This document shows, in pieces, positions 1-6,283 of a DNA stretch of 10,504 nucleotides (position 1 is its first letter; each line of letters begins with the position of its first letter). The notes beneath the pieces were generated by a model that was not told the DNA's origin, did not search any database, and worked only from the letters and a program-made list of their open reading frames with translations. Both the position numbers and the translations under genes were made by a program. The stretch is from Bacteroidales bacterium (lineage in GTDB: Bacteria; Bacteroidota; Bacteroidia; Bacteroidales; P3): assembly GCA_016281475.1 (NCBI GenBank), contig JAEEIS010000111.1:1-10504 (forward strand), given 5' to 3'.

Positions 1-133
1 CTATAAATCCCCAATTTGACGGATGCCCTGCGGGCAGAAATTATATAAAATCTTGATTCAAAATCATATAAAATTTTTATTTATCAATTTTGTTCAATTT
101 CTCGCCGTCAGGCGATAAAAAATAGAAGTCACC
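1..133. repeat. ~142-bp dispersed repeat, copy 1 (cut by window edge)
   Basis: The first copy of a long AT-rich repeat that also occurs at 270-411 and 10368-10504, all in the same orientation. The window opens inside the loop of the repeat's first hairpin, so the left ~10 bases are missing. It is identical to the copy at the right edge over all 127 bases available, and differs from the 270-411 copy by one missing base and one substitution in an A/T run. Hairpins TGCCC-TGC-GGGCA and TCGCC-GTCA-GGCGA are visible. No open reading frame of interest lies in it. Confidence 0.95.
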
Positions 134-142
134 TAATGTGTT

Positions 143-172
143 AATTCGTAAATTCGTAAATTTGAATTCGTT
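143..172. repeat. short tandem AATTCGTA repeat
   Basis: Three octamers, AATTCGTA (143-150), AATTCGTA (151-158) and AATTCGTT (165-172), with a 6-base AATTTG between the second and third. It belongs to the gene-free stretch 1-438 downstream of the peptidase gene and uses the same ATTCGT core as the inverted repeat at 205-258. No function can be assigned. Confidence 0.7.
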
Positions 173-204
173 AATACAATCACTAATTATTCATTTTTTT
201 GGAA

Positions 205-258
205 CACGAATAGCACAAATGGCACGAATAATAATTCGTTAGATTAGTGAGATTCGTG
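205..258. repeat. imperfect inverted repeat with CACGAAT/ATTCGTG ends
   Basis: Two directly adjacent 27-base arms (205-231 and 232-258) are reverse complements at 20 of 27 positions. The outer ends CACGAAT and ATTCGTG pair perfectly, and the inner ACGAAT/ATTCGT block also pairs. The arms contain internal near-repeats (CACGAAT, GCACAAAT, GCACGAAT; ATTCGTT, ATTAGTG, ATTCGTG), so the whole is built from one short word. It could form a long cruciform or RNA hairpin. There is no U-tract on either side, so it does not look like an intrinsic terminator for the peptidase gene. Confidence 0.7.
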
Positions 259-269
259 GTCAAAAACAT

Positions 270-411
270 ATAGGGATTTCTATAAATCCCCAATTTGACG
301 GATGCCCTGCGGGCAGAAATTATATAAAATCTTGATTCAAAATCATATAAATTTTTTTTTATCAATTTTGTTCAATTTCTCGCCGTCAGGCGATAAAAAA
401 TAGAAGTCACC
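270..411. repeat. ~142-bp dispersed repeat, copy 2 (complete)
   Basis: The only copy whose two ends both lie inside the window. It begins at ATAGGGATTT and ends at GAAGTCACC. Three hairpins are visible: GGGATTT-CTAT-AAATCCC (273-290), TGCCC-TGC-GGGCA (303-315) and TCGCC-GTCA-GGCGA (380-393). TGACGG at 296-301 is also complementary to CCGTCA at 383-388, so an alternative long-range pairing competes with the third hairpin. It lies 27 bp beyond the stop codon of the peptidase gene. Relative to copies 1 and 3 it has lost one A and changed one A to T, leaving a run of nine T. Confidence 0.95.
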
Positions 412-438
412 ATATTTTTGGAGGTTACCTTTTTTGAA

Positions 439-1569
439 CTATTTCTTGATTACTATTTTCTGTGTTTTCGGTTCATCGCCCACAAGGCGGAAGAGATAGA
501 CACCCGTGGGGAATTGAGAATTGAGAATTGGGAATTGAGAATTTATTTCTTGGGTGAGTAGCAGTCGGCCCATCACGTCGAAGACTTGGAGGGTGCCGAT
601 GCCGTTGACCACGATGCTGTTGCCGTTCTGGTAGGCAAAGGGGGCCTCGTCGCCGTCGGGACGCAGGCGCACCAGAAAACGGTCTGTGATGGCTTGATTG
701 CCCGAATGCTTGAATGTGTAGGTGGGCCGACGCAACAAATCAATATCCACCCCTTCTGCCAAGTCAATCAAATGCAAATACTCCATTTCGCCAGTAGCCC
801 CCAACGCATACTCTCCTTCCACTCCACGGAGCGTCAGGGGGAAGGCCTCAGCCTCGGCGTTAATCGTGGCTATGGCATAGTCGTCACCTTCGATGGGAAT
901 ACTCAAACTCGGAGCTTCGGCATTGAGGTGGGCAATCTTTTTCAACCCCTCGCCGTTAGTACATACCCCTGTCTTCGACCACCCCTCTGAAGAGGGGACG
1001 AGGAGGGCATAGGCCACATCGGTGAATCCACCGCTGCTGAGGGTGAAGGCTAATGTGGCGGCTGAGCCGCTCTTGGTGCCGCTTACGTCCCTCTCGTTGA
1101 CGGCAAGCGTACCTGCCTGCGTGGCCTGCACCAGCACGGCCTGGCCCACGCCGATTGCCTCGGCGGTGCGTGCAAGCCAAGTGCCGTCGGCCTGCAAGGC
1201 GTAGTAGCCTTCGGCCAGCGGGCCTGCCAGCTGGCTGCGGGTGATGGTGTGCGGATAGGGGTTGCCAACCAAGTTAAAGCCTTTCAAACTATTGTCACCG
1301 CAACCGTATGGGAGGGTGTAGCCGCTGACGTTGCCGACATTGGGAAGGCCTGTGAGGGTGAGGGTGGCACCGGCGGCCCGACGATAGATATAGCCGCGAC
1401 CACGCTCGAATGCAGTAAAGTCGGTATGGTTCTTCTGGTTCTCCCACGTGCCGTCCTCCTCGTTGTAGCGGAAGAGGTCGTAGCCCGCATTGGTAAGGTT
1501 TGTGACGCTGGTGAGGGCAAGGTCGGTTCCGCCATTGTCATGCACAGGAGTGGAAAGGGCATACCAGCC
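439..1569 (-). repeat. C-terminal module shared by both large genes, copy in the peptidase gene
   Basis: This 3' third of the peptidase gene (residues ~1124-1500) is paralogous to 6284-7408. It contains, in order: WYALSTPVHD, DLFRYNEEDGTWENQK, GRGYIYRR, GFNLVGNPYPH, GVGQAVLVQ, FTDVAYALL, the beta-rich PTYTF...RFLVRL segment, then the T9SS signal. DNA similarity is high in places: around 1438-1483 almost every base matches 7275-7319. The shared block is therefore either recently duplicated or kept alike by gene conversion. Confidence 0.85.
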
Positions 1570-4500
1570 GCCTGCGGCAACGCTGATGTCCCAACCCATG
1601 TCGACACAGCCACTGAGCGCGACGGTGTGCGACTGTCCGCCCACACTGACGGTCATCGTCTCGCCAGCATATTCGCCAGCGTCCAATCCCGCCTTCAGGC
1701 GGACATATACGTTGGCGGCAACAGGCGGTGTCTCAGGAACGGTCAGGGAGAAGTCGTCCACAATAAGTGCAACTTGGTCAGTGCAATTGAAGTGGCGCAC
1801 AGCAATATATCCCGCCTGTCCTGTGTATGTGCTAAGGTCGACACTATACTGATGCCAGTTGCCATCGCTCAGCGTCCACTCGTCAATCATCGTGAAAGAG
1901 GTTGCATCTGTGTTGCTGGTGGAAACATAGATGCCAAAGTGTTCGGCAGGGTAGTTGGCATTCTGCGCACGGGCCCATAAGGCGAATGTGCCATTGAGGA
2001 CAATCTGCGGCGAGAGGAGCCAGTTGTCGGGGGTCAGTGCTATATTACTATTGTTTTCCCGTATCCAACTTTGTGACAATAATACTCTAACGCCACTATG
2101 GGTTAGGGATGAGGAAGCGTCATCGACTGACCCCAAAAGCCAGTTGTGCCCATCACCGTCAGCATCGTTGTTTGTCCATCCGCCCCAACCATCTTCGAAG
2201 TCCCAGCTAAGGTTCTCGCCAACAACGGCTGGCGGGGCATCCAATGTCAGCGTGCTGCCATACGGGCCGTCAGGCGAGGTGCTTATCTCGAAATGCTGCG
2301 GGGCGGTGACGGTGACATCGTCGTCAACCAATCCCACCACCGAGACAGCCTGCACCGGCGACGGGCCTGTCCCTGCAAGATAGGCGAACCCATCCAGCCC
2401 AGTGGGCGACACGACGAGGTTGGCACCGCTCGTACCCCCGTCGAAGAATGCGCACACCGTCACGTCGTAGTCAGGCATGACGAAACTGCCGCCGATCACT
2501 TCGATGGTGGTATTGACATCGCCAGTCTTATAGACGATCCATCTATTGAATGTACAACCATCGTTGGGCGTGGCGGTCAGCGTAACGATGTCGCCCCGAT
2601 AGGCCGAGGTTAGGTTGGCACTGACGCTGCCAGGACCCGCTGCGAGGCAGGTGACCGCACGGACGGGCAGGGGCGTGAAGTTGGCGGTGAAGGAGGCATC
2701 GGCCGTTACCGTGAAGCTGCGCGGGTTGAGGGTGCTGTTGTCGTCCCAGCTGGCGAACTCATAGCCTCTGGCAGGCTCTGCCGTCAGGGTGCAGATGGAT
2801 TGGTCGTAGCGCATCCCGCCACCCGTGACGGTGCCCGCATCAGATGGGTTGGCGGCGGTGGTGACGGTGTACTGCGTGGCGTAGGCAATGTCGACGGTGG
2901 CGATATAGGGCTGTCGCTGGCTGCGGGTGACAACAATCATGGCAATACCCGGCGTATTCTGTTCATCAAACGTCACATCCACCGTGCCGTTCTCAGGCAC
3001 CTGCGCCACGCCGATTATCTCGTCCCCAACGGTGATAGAGACGTACGACCCCGCGTCGGCATTCACCGTAAAGGAAGTGGAGCCAACAGGCAACAAATCG
3101 CTGTGGCTTACCGTGTTTGCTGACGGTACCTTCAAGTAGGGCATCACCGAGCCGTCGCCCAAGCACTGATAGGCGCGCCAGTAGTACTCGTCCGAGACGC
3201 TACTTGTGTAGTTGTTGGCATGGGCGTATGTCACCGCCACGTTGCCAATGAATGGCACCGAGTTCAGTGTATTGAACCCATTGTCGCTGAACAGGGCATC
3301 GTACACGCCCGTGGTAGTGCCCGATAACGATGGCACATTTCCAGAATTGTCGGCATTGAAGGCTCCCACCCCAAAGTAATAATCCTCCCACCAATAGGTC
3401 TCAGGCACGGAGCCTATATAGCCCATCGCCCCCTTGTTGGCGGAGCGAATCATCGCCTCGCCAAAGCAGGGACTGTAGGTGCTATTGCCCCAGTTGGCAG
3501 TCAGGCAGCAGTTGCCCATGGCCCAGAAATACTTATGATGGTTGGTCAGGGAGTTGACATTATTATTGGTATATTGCGGGTCTGCCCAACCTGGTATGTC
3601 GCCATGTGCGGTGTAGTTGATAAAGCCTACACTGCCCATATAGTCGTAGCAATCCCTCTGGCCTGAAGCCGTGGTGATAAACACATGTGGCGTGATGCCG
3701 TGGTCACTGTTGAAATAGTAGGTGTTGGCATACTCGATGGTCGGCTTGCCGACACGGTTGGTCCAAGTGCCGTCCCATCCGGCAATGAGCAACGTCTCGT
3801 CCAAATAGCTGGGGTCGGGCATGGTGTATTTTTCATACTCCAGTATCTTATTGACCAAATTGCCCAGCTCGGTGACAGTCGACACCGACATACGGCTCAT
3901 AAACAGGTCGTGATACACGTCGTTATCTACCGAAGCGTATTGTAAGTCGCTGATGTATGGGTTATAGTTAAGACCGCTGACGGTGTATGTCGTGTAGTTG
4001 GTAATGTCGTTCTTGCAACCCACTATGACCAGGAAAGTGGGATGGTCGGCATTGTATTTCGAAACAATCAGACTTCTAATATCGCTGGCACTGGCACCGT
4101 CCGCCACCACCTGCACGTCCACACTGATGCCCTTCTGTTTCTTCCATGTCAGCCAGTCTTGGAACGGCTCGCTGCCCGCGTAGGTCGATGTGGTGACGAC
4201 CAGCATCTTCACCGGCGTATGGTATAGGTCGGGATGGTCATCGTAGGCACTTTCCACGCTGTTGCTGTTAAACAGTTGCCTGTATACGCTCTCGAAATAA
4301 GGGCTGTAGGTCTGCACCAGCTGCTTCTCGGTCGCATCGGCATCGGCACCGTCGAAATGGACGGTAACCTCTATGTCGTTGAACACGCGCAGGATATTGT
4401 GCACGGGGTCGTAGCTCACCGGCTCGATGGTCATCTTGCCGAGCCTCACGCCACGCATGGTTCCCACCACACTGACCACTGCAATCGGGCTCTTGCCCAA

Positions 4501-4941
4501 GCCGCTGCGGCGATAGGCCGCCTCGTTGTATAGGAACGGCACCTCGTTGGGCTTCTGGTCCTTGCGCAGCGACGGCTGGCGCGGCACCAGGGTGTGGATG
4601 CCGTAGTCGTCGAGGTGGTAGTCGGTGGTGCTGTAGCTCGTCACCTCAATGCGCGGGGTGGCCCCCACTGGCACGGCGATGAGCTGGTTGACGACAGGTA
4701 TTTGCGGGTCGCCCTCGTTGCCGCCAATGACGGTTCCTGCCATGTTAAGCCACGAGAAGAGTCCTCGTTCGCTCTCATAGTCTTGTGCTTCGATAGACGA
4801 AAAGGAGAAGGTGGCCACAAGGCTCTCCATGTCGCTCCTTTCGCATTCGGCCTTGTCGGTCGAACGCAGTTGAATGCGCTGCTGTGCCATAGCACCCACG
4901 GCCATCAGCATGCAGAGGATGATAAATATAGTTTTTTTCAT
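439..4941 (-). CDS. Lys-gingipain-like cysteine peptidase (family C25) with T9SS C-terminal domain
   Basis: Predicted secreted, cell-surface endopeptidase of about 1500 residues. The ATG at 4941 is preferred over the in-frame TTG at 4959 because it opens directly on a signal peptide (MKKTIFIILC, cleavage near AMA|QQ, residues 19-20). Order: C25 propeptide ~20-235; catalytic domain ~238-600; Ig-like ~604-688; two InlB/Flg_new-type repeats ~690-756 and 760-835; a beta-sandwich domain (~840-905 plus 1075-1113) split by a Cleaved_Adhesin domain (~906-1072); a module shared with the 6284-10207 gene (~1124-1425); type A T9SS domain (~1436-1500, VFDVMGR, PTGVYLFRL, KIVIKK). Asp390 (AGWD), His446 (YTAHG) and Cys479 (GNCC) match Kgp Asp388, His444 and Cys477 with identical spacing. 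Asp520 in YWWED matches the Kgp S1-pocket Asp516, suggesting Lys specificity. The usual Arg before the mature N-terminus is missing. Family assignment is firm; specificity is inferred. Confidence 0.93.
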   Translation of the reverse strand: MKKTIFIILCMLMAVGAMAQQRIQLRSTDKAECERSDMESLVATFSFSSIEAQDYESERGLFSWLNMAGTVIGGNEGDPQIPVVNQLIAVPVGATPRIEVTSYSTTDYHLDDYGIHTLVPRQPSLRKDQKPNEVPFLYNEAAYRRSGLGKSPIAVVSVVGTMRGVRLGKMTIEPVSYDPVHNILRVFNDIEVTVHFDGADADATEKQLVQTYSPYFESVYRQLFNSNSVESAYDDHPDLYHTPVKMLVVTTSTYAGSEPFQDWLTWKKQKGISVDVQVVADGASASDIRSLIVSKYNADHPTFLVIVGCKNDITNYTTYTVSGLNYNPYISDLQYASVDNDVYHDLFMSRMSVSTVTELGNLVNKILEYEKYTMPDPSYLDETLLIAGWDGTWTNRVGKPTIEYANTYYFNSDHGITPHVFITTASGQRDCYDYMGSVGFINYTAHGDIPGWADPQYTNNNVNSLTNHHKYFWAMGNCCLTANWGNSTYSPCFGEAMIRSANKGAMGYIGSVPETYWWEDYYFGVGAFNADNSGNVPSLSGTTTGVYDALFSDNGFNTLNSVPFIGNVAVTYAHANNYTSSVSDEYYWRAYQCLGDGSVMPYLKVPSANTVSHSDLLPVGSTSFTVNADAGSYVSITVGDEIIGVAQVPENGTVDVTFDEQNTPGIAMIVVTRSQRQPYIATVDIAYATQYTVTTAANPSDAGTVTGGGMRYDQSICTLTAEPARGYEFASWDDNSTLNPRSFTVTADASFTANFTPLPVRAVTCLAAGPGSVSANLTSAYRGDIVTLTATPNDGCTFNRWIVYKTGDVNTTIEVIGGSFVMPDYDVTVCAFFDGGTSGANLVVSPTGLDGFAYLAGTGPSPVQAVSVVGLVDDDVTVTAPQHFEISTSPDGPYGSTLTLDAPPAVVGENLSWDFEDGWGGWTNNDADGDGHNWLLGSVDDASSSLTHSGVRVLLSQSWIRENNSNIALTPDNWLLSPQIVLNGTFALWARAQNANYPAEHFGIYVSTSNTDATSFTMIDEWTLSDGNWHQYSVDLSTYTGQAGYIAVRHFNCTDQVALIVDDFSLTVPETPPVAANVYVRLKAGLDAGEYAGETMTVSVGGQSHTVALSGCVDMGWDISVAAGGWYALSTPVHDNGGTDLALTSVTNLTNAGYDLFRYNEEDGTWENQKNHTDFTAFERGRGYIYRRAAGATLTLTGLPNVGNVSGYTLPYGCGDNSLKGFNLVGNPYPHTITRSQLAGPLAEGYYALQADGTWLARTAEAIGVGQAVLVQATQAGTLAVNERDVSGTKSGSAATLAFTLSSGGFTDVAYALLVPSSEGWSKTGVCTNGEGLKKIAHLNAEAPSLSIPIEGDDYAIATINAEAEAFPLTLRGVEGEYALGATGEMEYLHLIDLAEGVDIDLLRRPTYTFKHSGNQAITDRFLVRLRPDGDEAPFAYQNGNSIVVNGIGTLQVFDVMGRLLLTQEINSQFPILNSQFPTGVYLFRLVGDEPKTQKIVIKK
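511..543. repeat. heptanucleotide GAATTGR array inside the T9SS signal coding region
   Basis: Read on the plus strand, the units are GAATTGA, GAATTGA, GAATTGG, GAATTGA and a partial GAATT. On the coding strand this gives NSQFPIL followed by NSQFP (residues ~1468-1478), between VFDVMGR and the terminal TGVYLFRL...KIVIKK of the T9SS domain. The unit length is not a multiple of three, so a one-unit slip shifts the last ~22 codons. Loss of a unit reads PRVSISSALW and stops at a TAG; gain reads HGCLSLPPCGR and stops at a TGA. Confidence 0.85.
1726..2226 (-). other. Cleaved_Adhesin domain nested inside a host beta-sandwich domain
   Basis: Encodes residues ~906-1072 of the peptidase. Landmarks of the gingipain/HagA adhesin domain are present in order: FEDGWGGW, NDADGDGHNW, ALTPDNWLLSPQI, HFGIYVSTS, YIAVRHFNCTD and IVDDFSLTV. 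The flanking pieces, ending in TLTLDAPPAV and resuming at PPVAANVYVRLKAGL, together read as one common Bacteroidetes beta-sandwich domain. The adhesin domain therefore seems inserted into that domain rather than placed beside it. Boundaries are approximate to about ten residues. Confidence 0.8.
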
Positions 4942-4990
4942 TTTTGAAATGGCAGACAATTTTCAATTCGCAGTTCAGTGACACTAAAAT

Positions 4991-5185
4991 AATAACATGA
5001 TACAATCTGTGTTTTTCTTTTTATCAAGAATTTGAGAATTTGAGAATCTCTTTTCGTGAATTAATGAGAATTTGAGGAATGGCTGTCCGTTAGGACAGCA
5101 TAATTCTCTGATTCTTATCAATTCAAAATTCTCTAATTCTCTAATTCTTGACATAATAAATACTTTGACATCGTATCATGTTATT
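4991..5185. mobile_element. MITE-like imperfect palindrome, 195 bp
   Basis: A perfect 13-bp inverted repeat marks the ends (AATAACATGATAC at 4991-5003, GTATCATGTTATT at 5173-5185). A perfect 7-bp stem with a GTTA loop is at the centre (GCTGTCC/GGACAGC, 5082-5099). In between, the two ~87-91-base arms align imperfectly over their length, with best agreement in TCAAGAATTxGAGAATTxGAGAAT. There is no open reading frame and no clear target-site duplication. It fills most of the spacer between the small-protein gene and the peptidase gene. In the transcribed (minus) direction the central hairpin is followed by CATTCCTC, not a U-tract, so a simple terminator is unlikely. It could be a non-autonomous transposon relic, an RNA-processing hairpin or an attenuator. 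Confidence 0.65.
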
Positions 5186-5205
5186 TTTTAATCATTACTC
5201 AAAAT

Positions 5206-5397
5206 TTATTCAGACGAGGTTGCTGTGCCCCAGCCCTCGAATAGGCTGCCGCCTGAAGTCCAGTTCTCTTGGTTGCTGGTGTTGAACAAGTCCCCGTCCG
5301 TTATGTTGTGCGAGAGCTTGTAGGCTTGGAACCCGCCTTCCACCCGGAAGGCTACCACCTTGACGGAGGGCTTTATGTATGATTTGATGGTTTTCAT
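5206..5397 (-). CDS. small hypothetical protein, 63 residues
   Basis: I do not recognise a named family. The protein starts MKTIKSYIKPSVKVVAFRVE, a pattern I associate with short unannotated Bacteroidales proteins encoded downstream of surface lipoproteins. It has no signal peptide, no membrane segment and no cysteine. The N-terminal ~18 residues are basic and beta-prone, then GG at 21-22, then a polar, Asn/Ser/Gly-rich acidic tail ending in SSE. The ATG at 5397 lies 3 nt after the stop of the lipoprotein gene, so translational coupling is likely; that tight spacing, plus a sensible start, is the main reason to believe it is a gene. No function can be given. Confidence 0.75.
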   Translation of the reverse strand: MKTIKSYIKPSVKVVAFRVEGGFQAYKLSHNITDGDLFNTSNQENWTSGGSLFEGWGTATSSE

Positions 5398-5400
5398 GGC

Positions 5401-6270
5401 TTAATTGATTTGAATGGTTGGAACTGTGTATATGTAGTTGCGGTCAATGGGGGTGACGTTCAACGTCTGGGTTTTGGCGAACAGCTCGTTGCCGTTAGCA
5501 TCGTAGCCCTTGACGGTGAGGCGGTTGATACGATTGACCGTGACGGGTGCACAGAAGGTGACGGGGCTGGAGCCGACAGCCACGCCTGTGTTGTTCCCCG
5601 TCTTCATGTCGAGCACTATCTCGCTGGCGTACTTAACGACGCGGTCGCCTTCGATGCCGCCCACATCGCCAGCCGGGACTGTCGGGCCCTGCCCTGCCCA
5701 ACTGACGGTATACGACACATCACCCACAGTGACGGGCGATGCCGCCTCTGTGCCGTAGGTGATGACTCTCACCGTGGCGACGGTGCAGGACGACTGTGCC
5801 TGCAACGCGAGCTGCAGGCCGCCGGTGAGATGGCTAAACCGCAGCTGGTTGCCGCCTGCCGCCGTGGCCGCCATCGGGAAGGCGATGTCGTAGCCGCCGT
5901 CGTGGAAGTTGACCACAAGGCGGTTGAGCGTTATCGTGGCACCCGAAGCGCCCGTGTTGGTGACGGTCACATCGCCCACGCCTATGCTGCTGCCAGGGTA
6001 GACGGCATAAAGGTTCCCTGCCGGACGAGGGTCGACATCAATGTAGAAGTCGCCCGCGCGGCTGTAGATGGTGCAGTTGGTGCCATTGAGGTTGATTGTC
6101 TCGTCGTTGACCCATGTGGCATTGTTTGCGCCAGAGGAGGGTATAAAGACCTTGCCGCCCCCTGCCATGCCCTCGGCGAGGATGCGGATGCGGCCATTCT
6201 CCTTCTTGCAGCCGGCCACCAAGAGGGCCAGCACCAGAGGAATGAAAAGTATTTTACCAAGTAATTTCAT
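5401..6270 (-). CDS. fimbrillin-like outer-surface lipoprotein
   Basis: Predicted lipoprotein of 289 residues. The N-terminus MKLLGKILFIPLVLALLVAGC is a type II signal peptide with lipobox VAGC; the lipidated residue would be Cys21, followed by KKEN. Features resembling fimbrillin/Mfa-type proteins are a Trp-rich start (WVNDETINLNG, 53-63), a GNLYAVYPGS strand (85-94), an AFPMAATAAGGNQLRFSHLTGGLQLAL segment (130-156) and a C-terminus DRNYIYTVPTIQIN. The match is to overall pattern, not to a specific subunit, so it may be a minor or tip-type fimbrial component or simply a surface lipoprotein of the same fold. The ATG at 6270 lies 13 nt after the upstream gene's stop and the small-protein gene begins 3 nt after its own stop, suggesting one transcript. 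The leader ahead of the start is A-rich without a Shine-Dalgarno sequence. Confidence 0.8.
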   Translation of the reverse strand: MKLLGKILFIPLVLALLVAGCKKENGRIRILAEGMAGGGKVFIPSSGANNATWVNDETINLNGTNCTIYSRAGDFYIDVDPRPAGNLYAVYPGSSIGVGDVTVTNTGASGATITLNRLVVNFHDGGYDIAFPMAATAAGGNQLRFSHLTGGLQLALQAQSSCTVATVRVITYGTEAASPVTVGDVSYTVSWAGQGPTVPAGDVGGIEGDRVVKYASEIVLDMKTGNNTGVAVGSSPVTFCAPVTVNRINRLTVKGYDANGNELFAKTQTLNVTPIDRNYIYTVPTIQIN

Positions 6271-6283
6271 GTTGTATTTTTGT

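Noticed and set aside
183..365. Minus-strand 60-residue open frame in the left spacer
   Set aside because: It is made of the inverted repeat and half of the 142-bp repeat (giving LTNLTN and similar), and the copy-specific indel in the repeat argues against coding.
1..411. CRISPR array
   Set aside because: The repeats are ~142 bp and not regularly spaced with unique ~30-base spacers, and there are no cas genes.
4942..4959. Upstream TTG start for the peptidase
   Set aside because: The ATG at 4941 begins directly on a classic signal peptide; the extra six residues from TTG add nothing and TTG starts are rare in this group.
5082..5099. Central hairpin as an intrinsic terminator of the three-gene operon
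   Set aside because: The stem is good but no U-tract follows in the direction of transcription; it fits better as the centre of the larger palindrome.
5410..6264. Long plus-strand open frame (284 residues) opposite the lipoprotein gene
   Set aside because: It mirrors the lipoprotein gene almost exactly, has no signal or recognisable domain, and its composition is that of an antisense shadow of a GC-rich gene.
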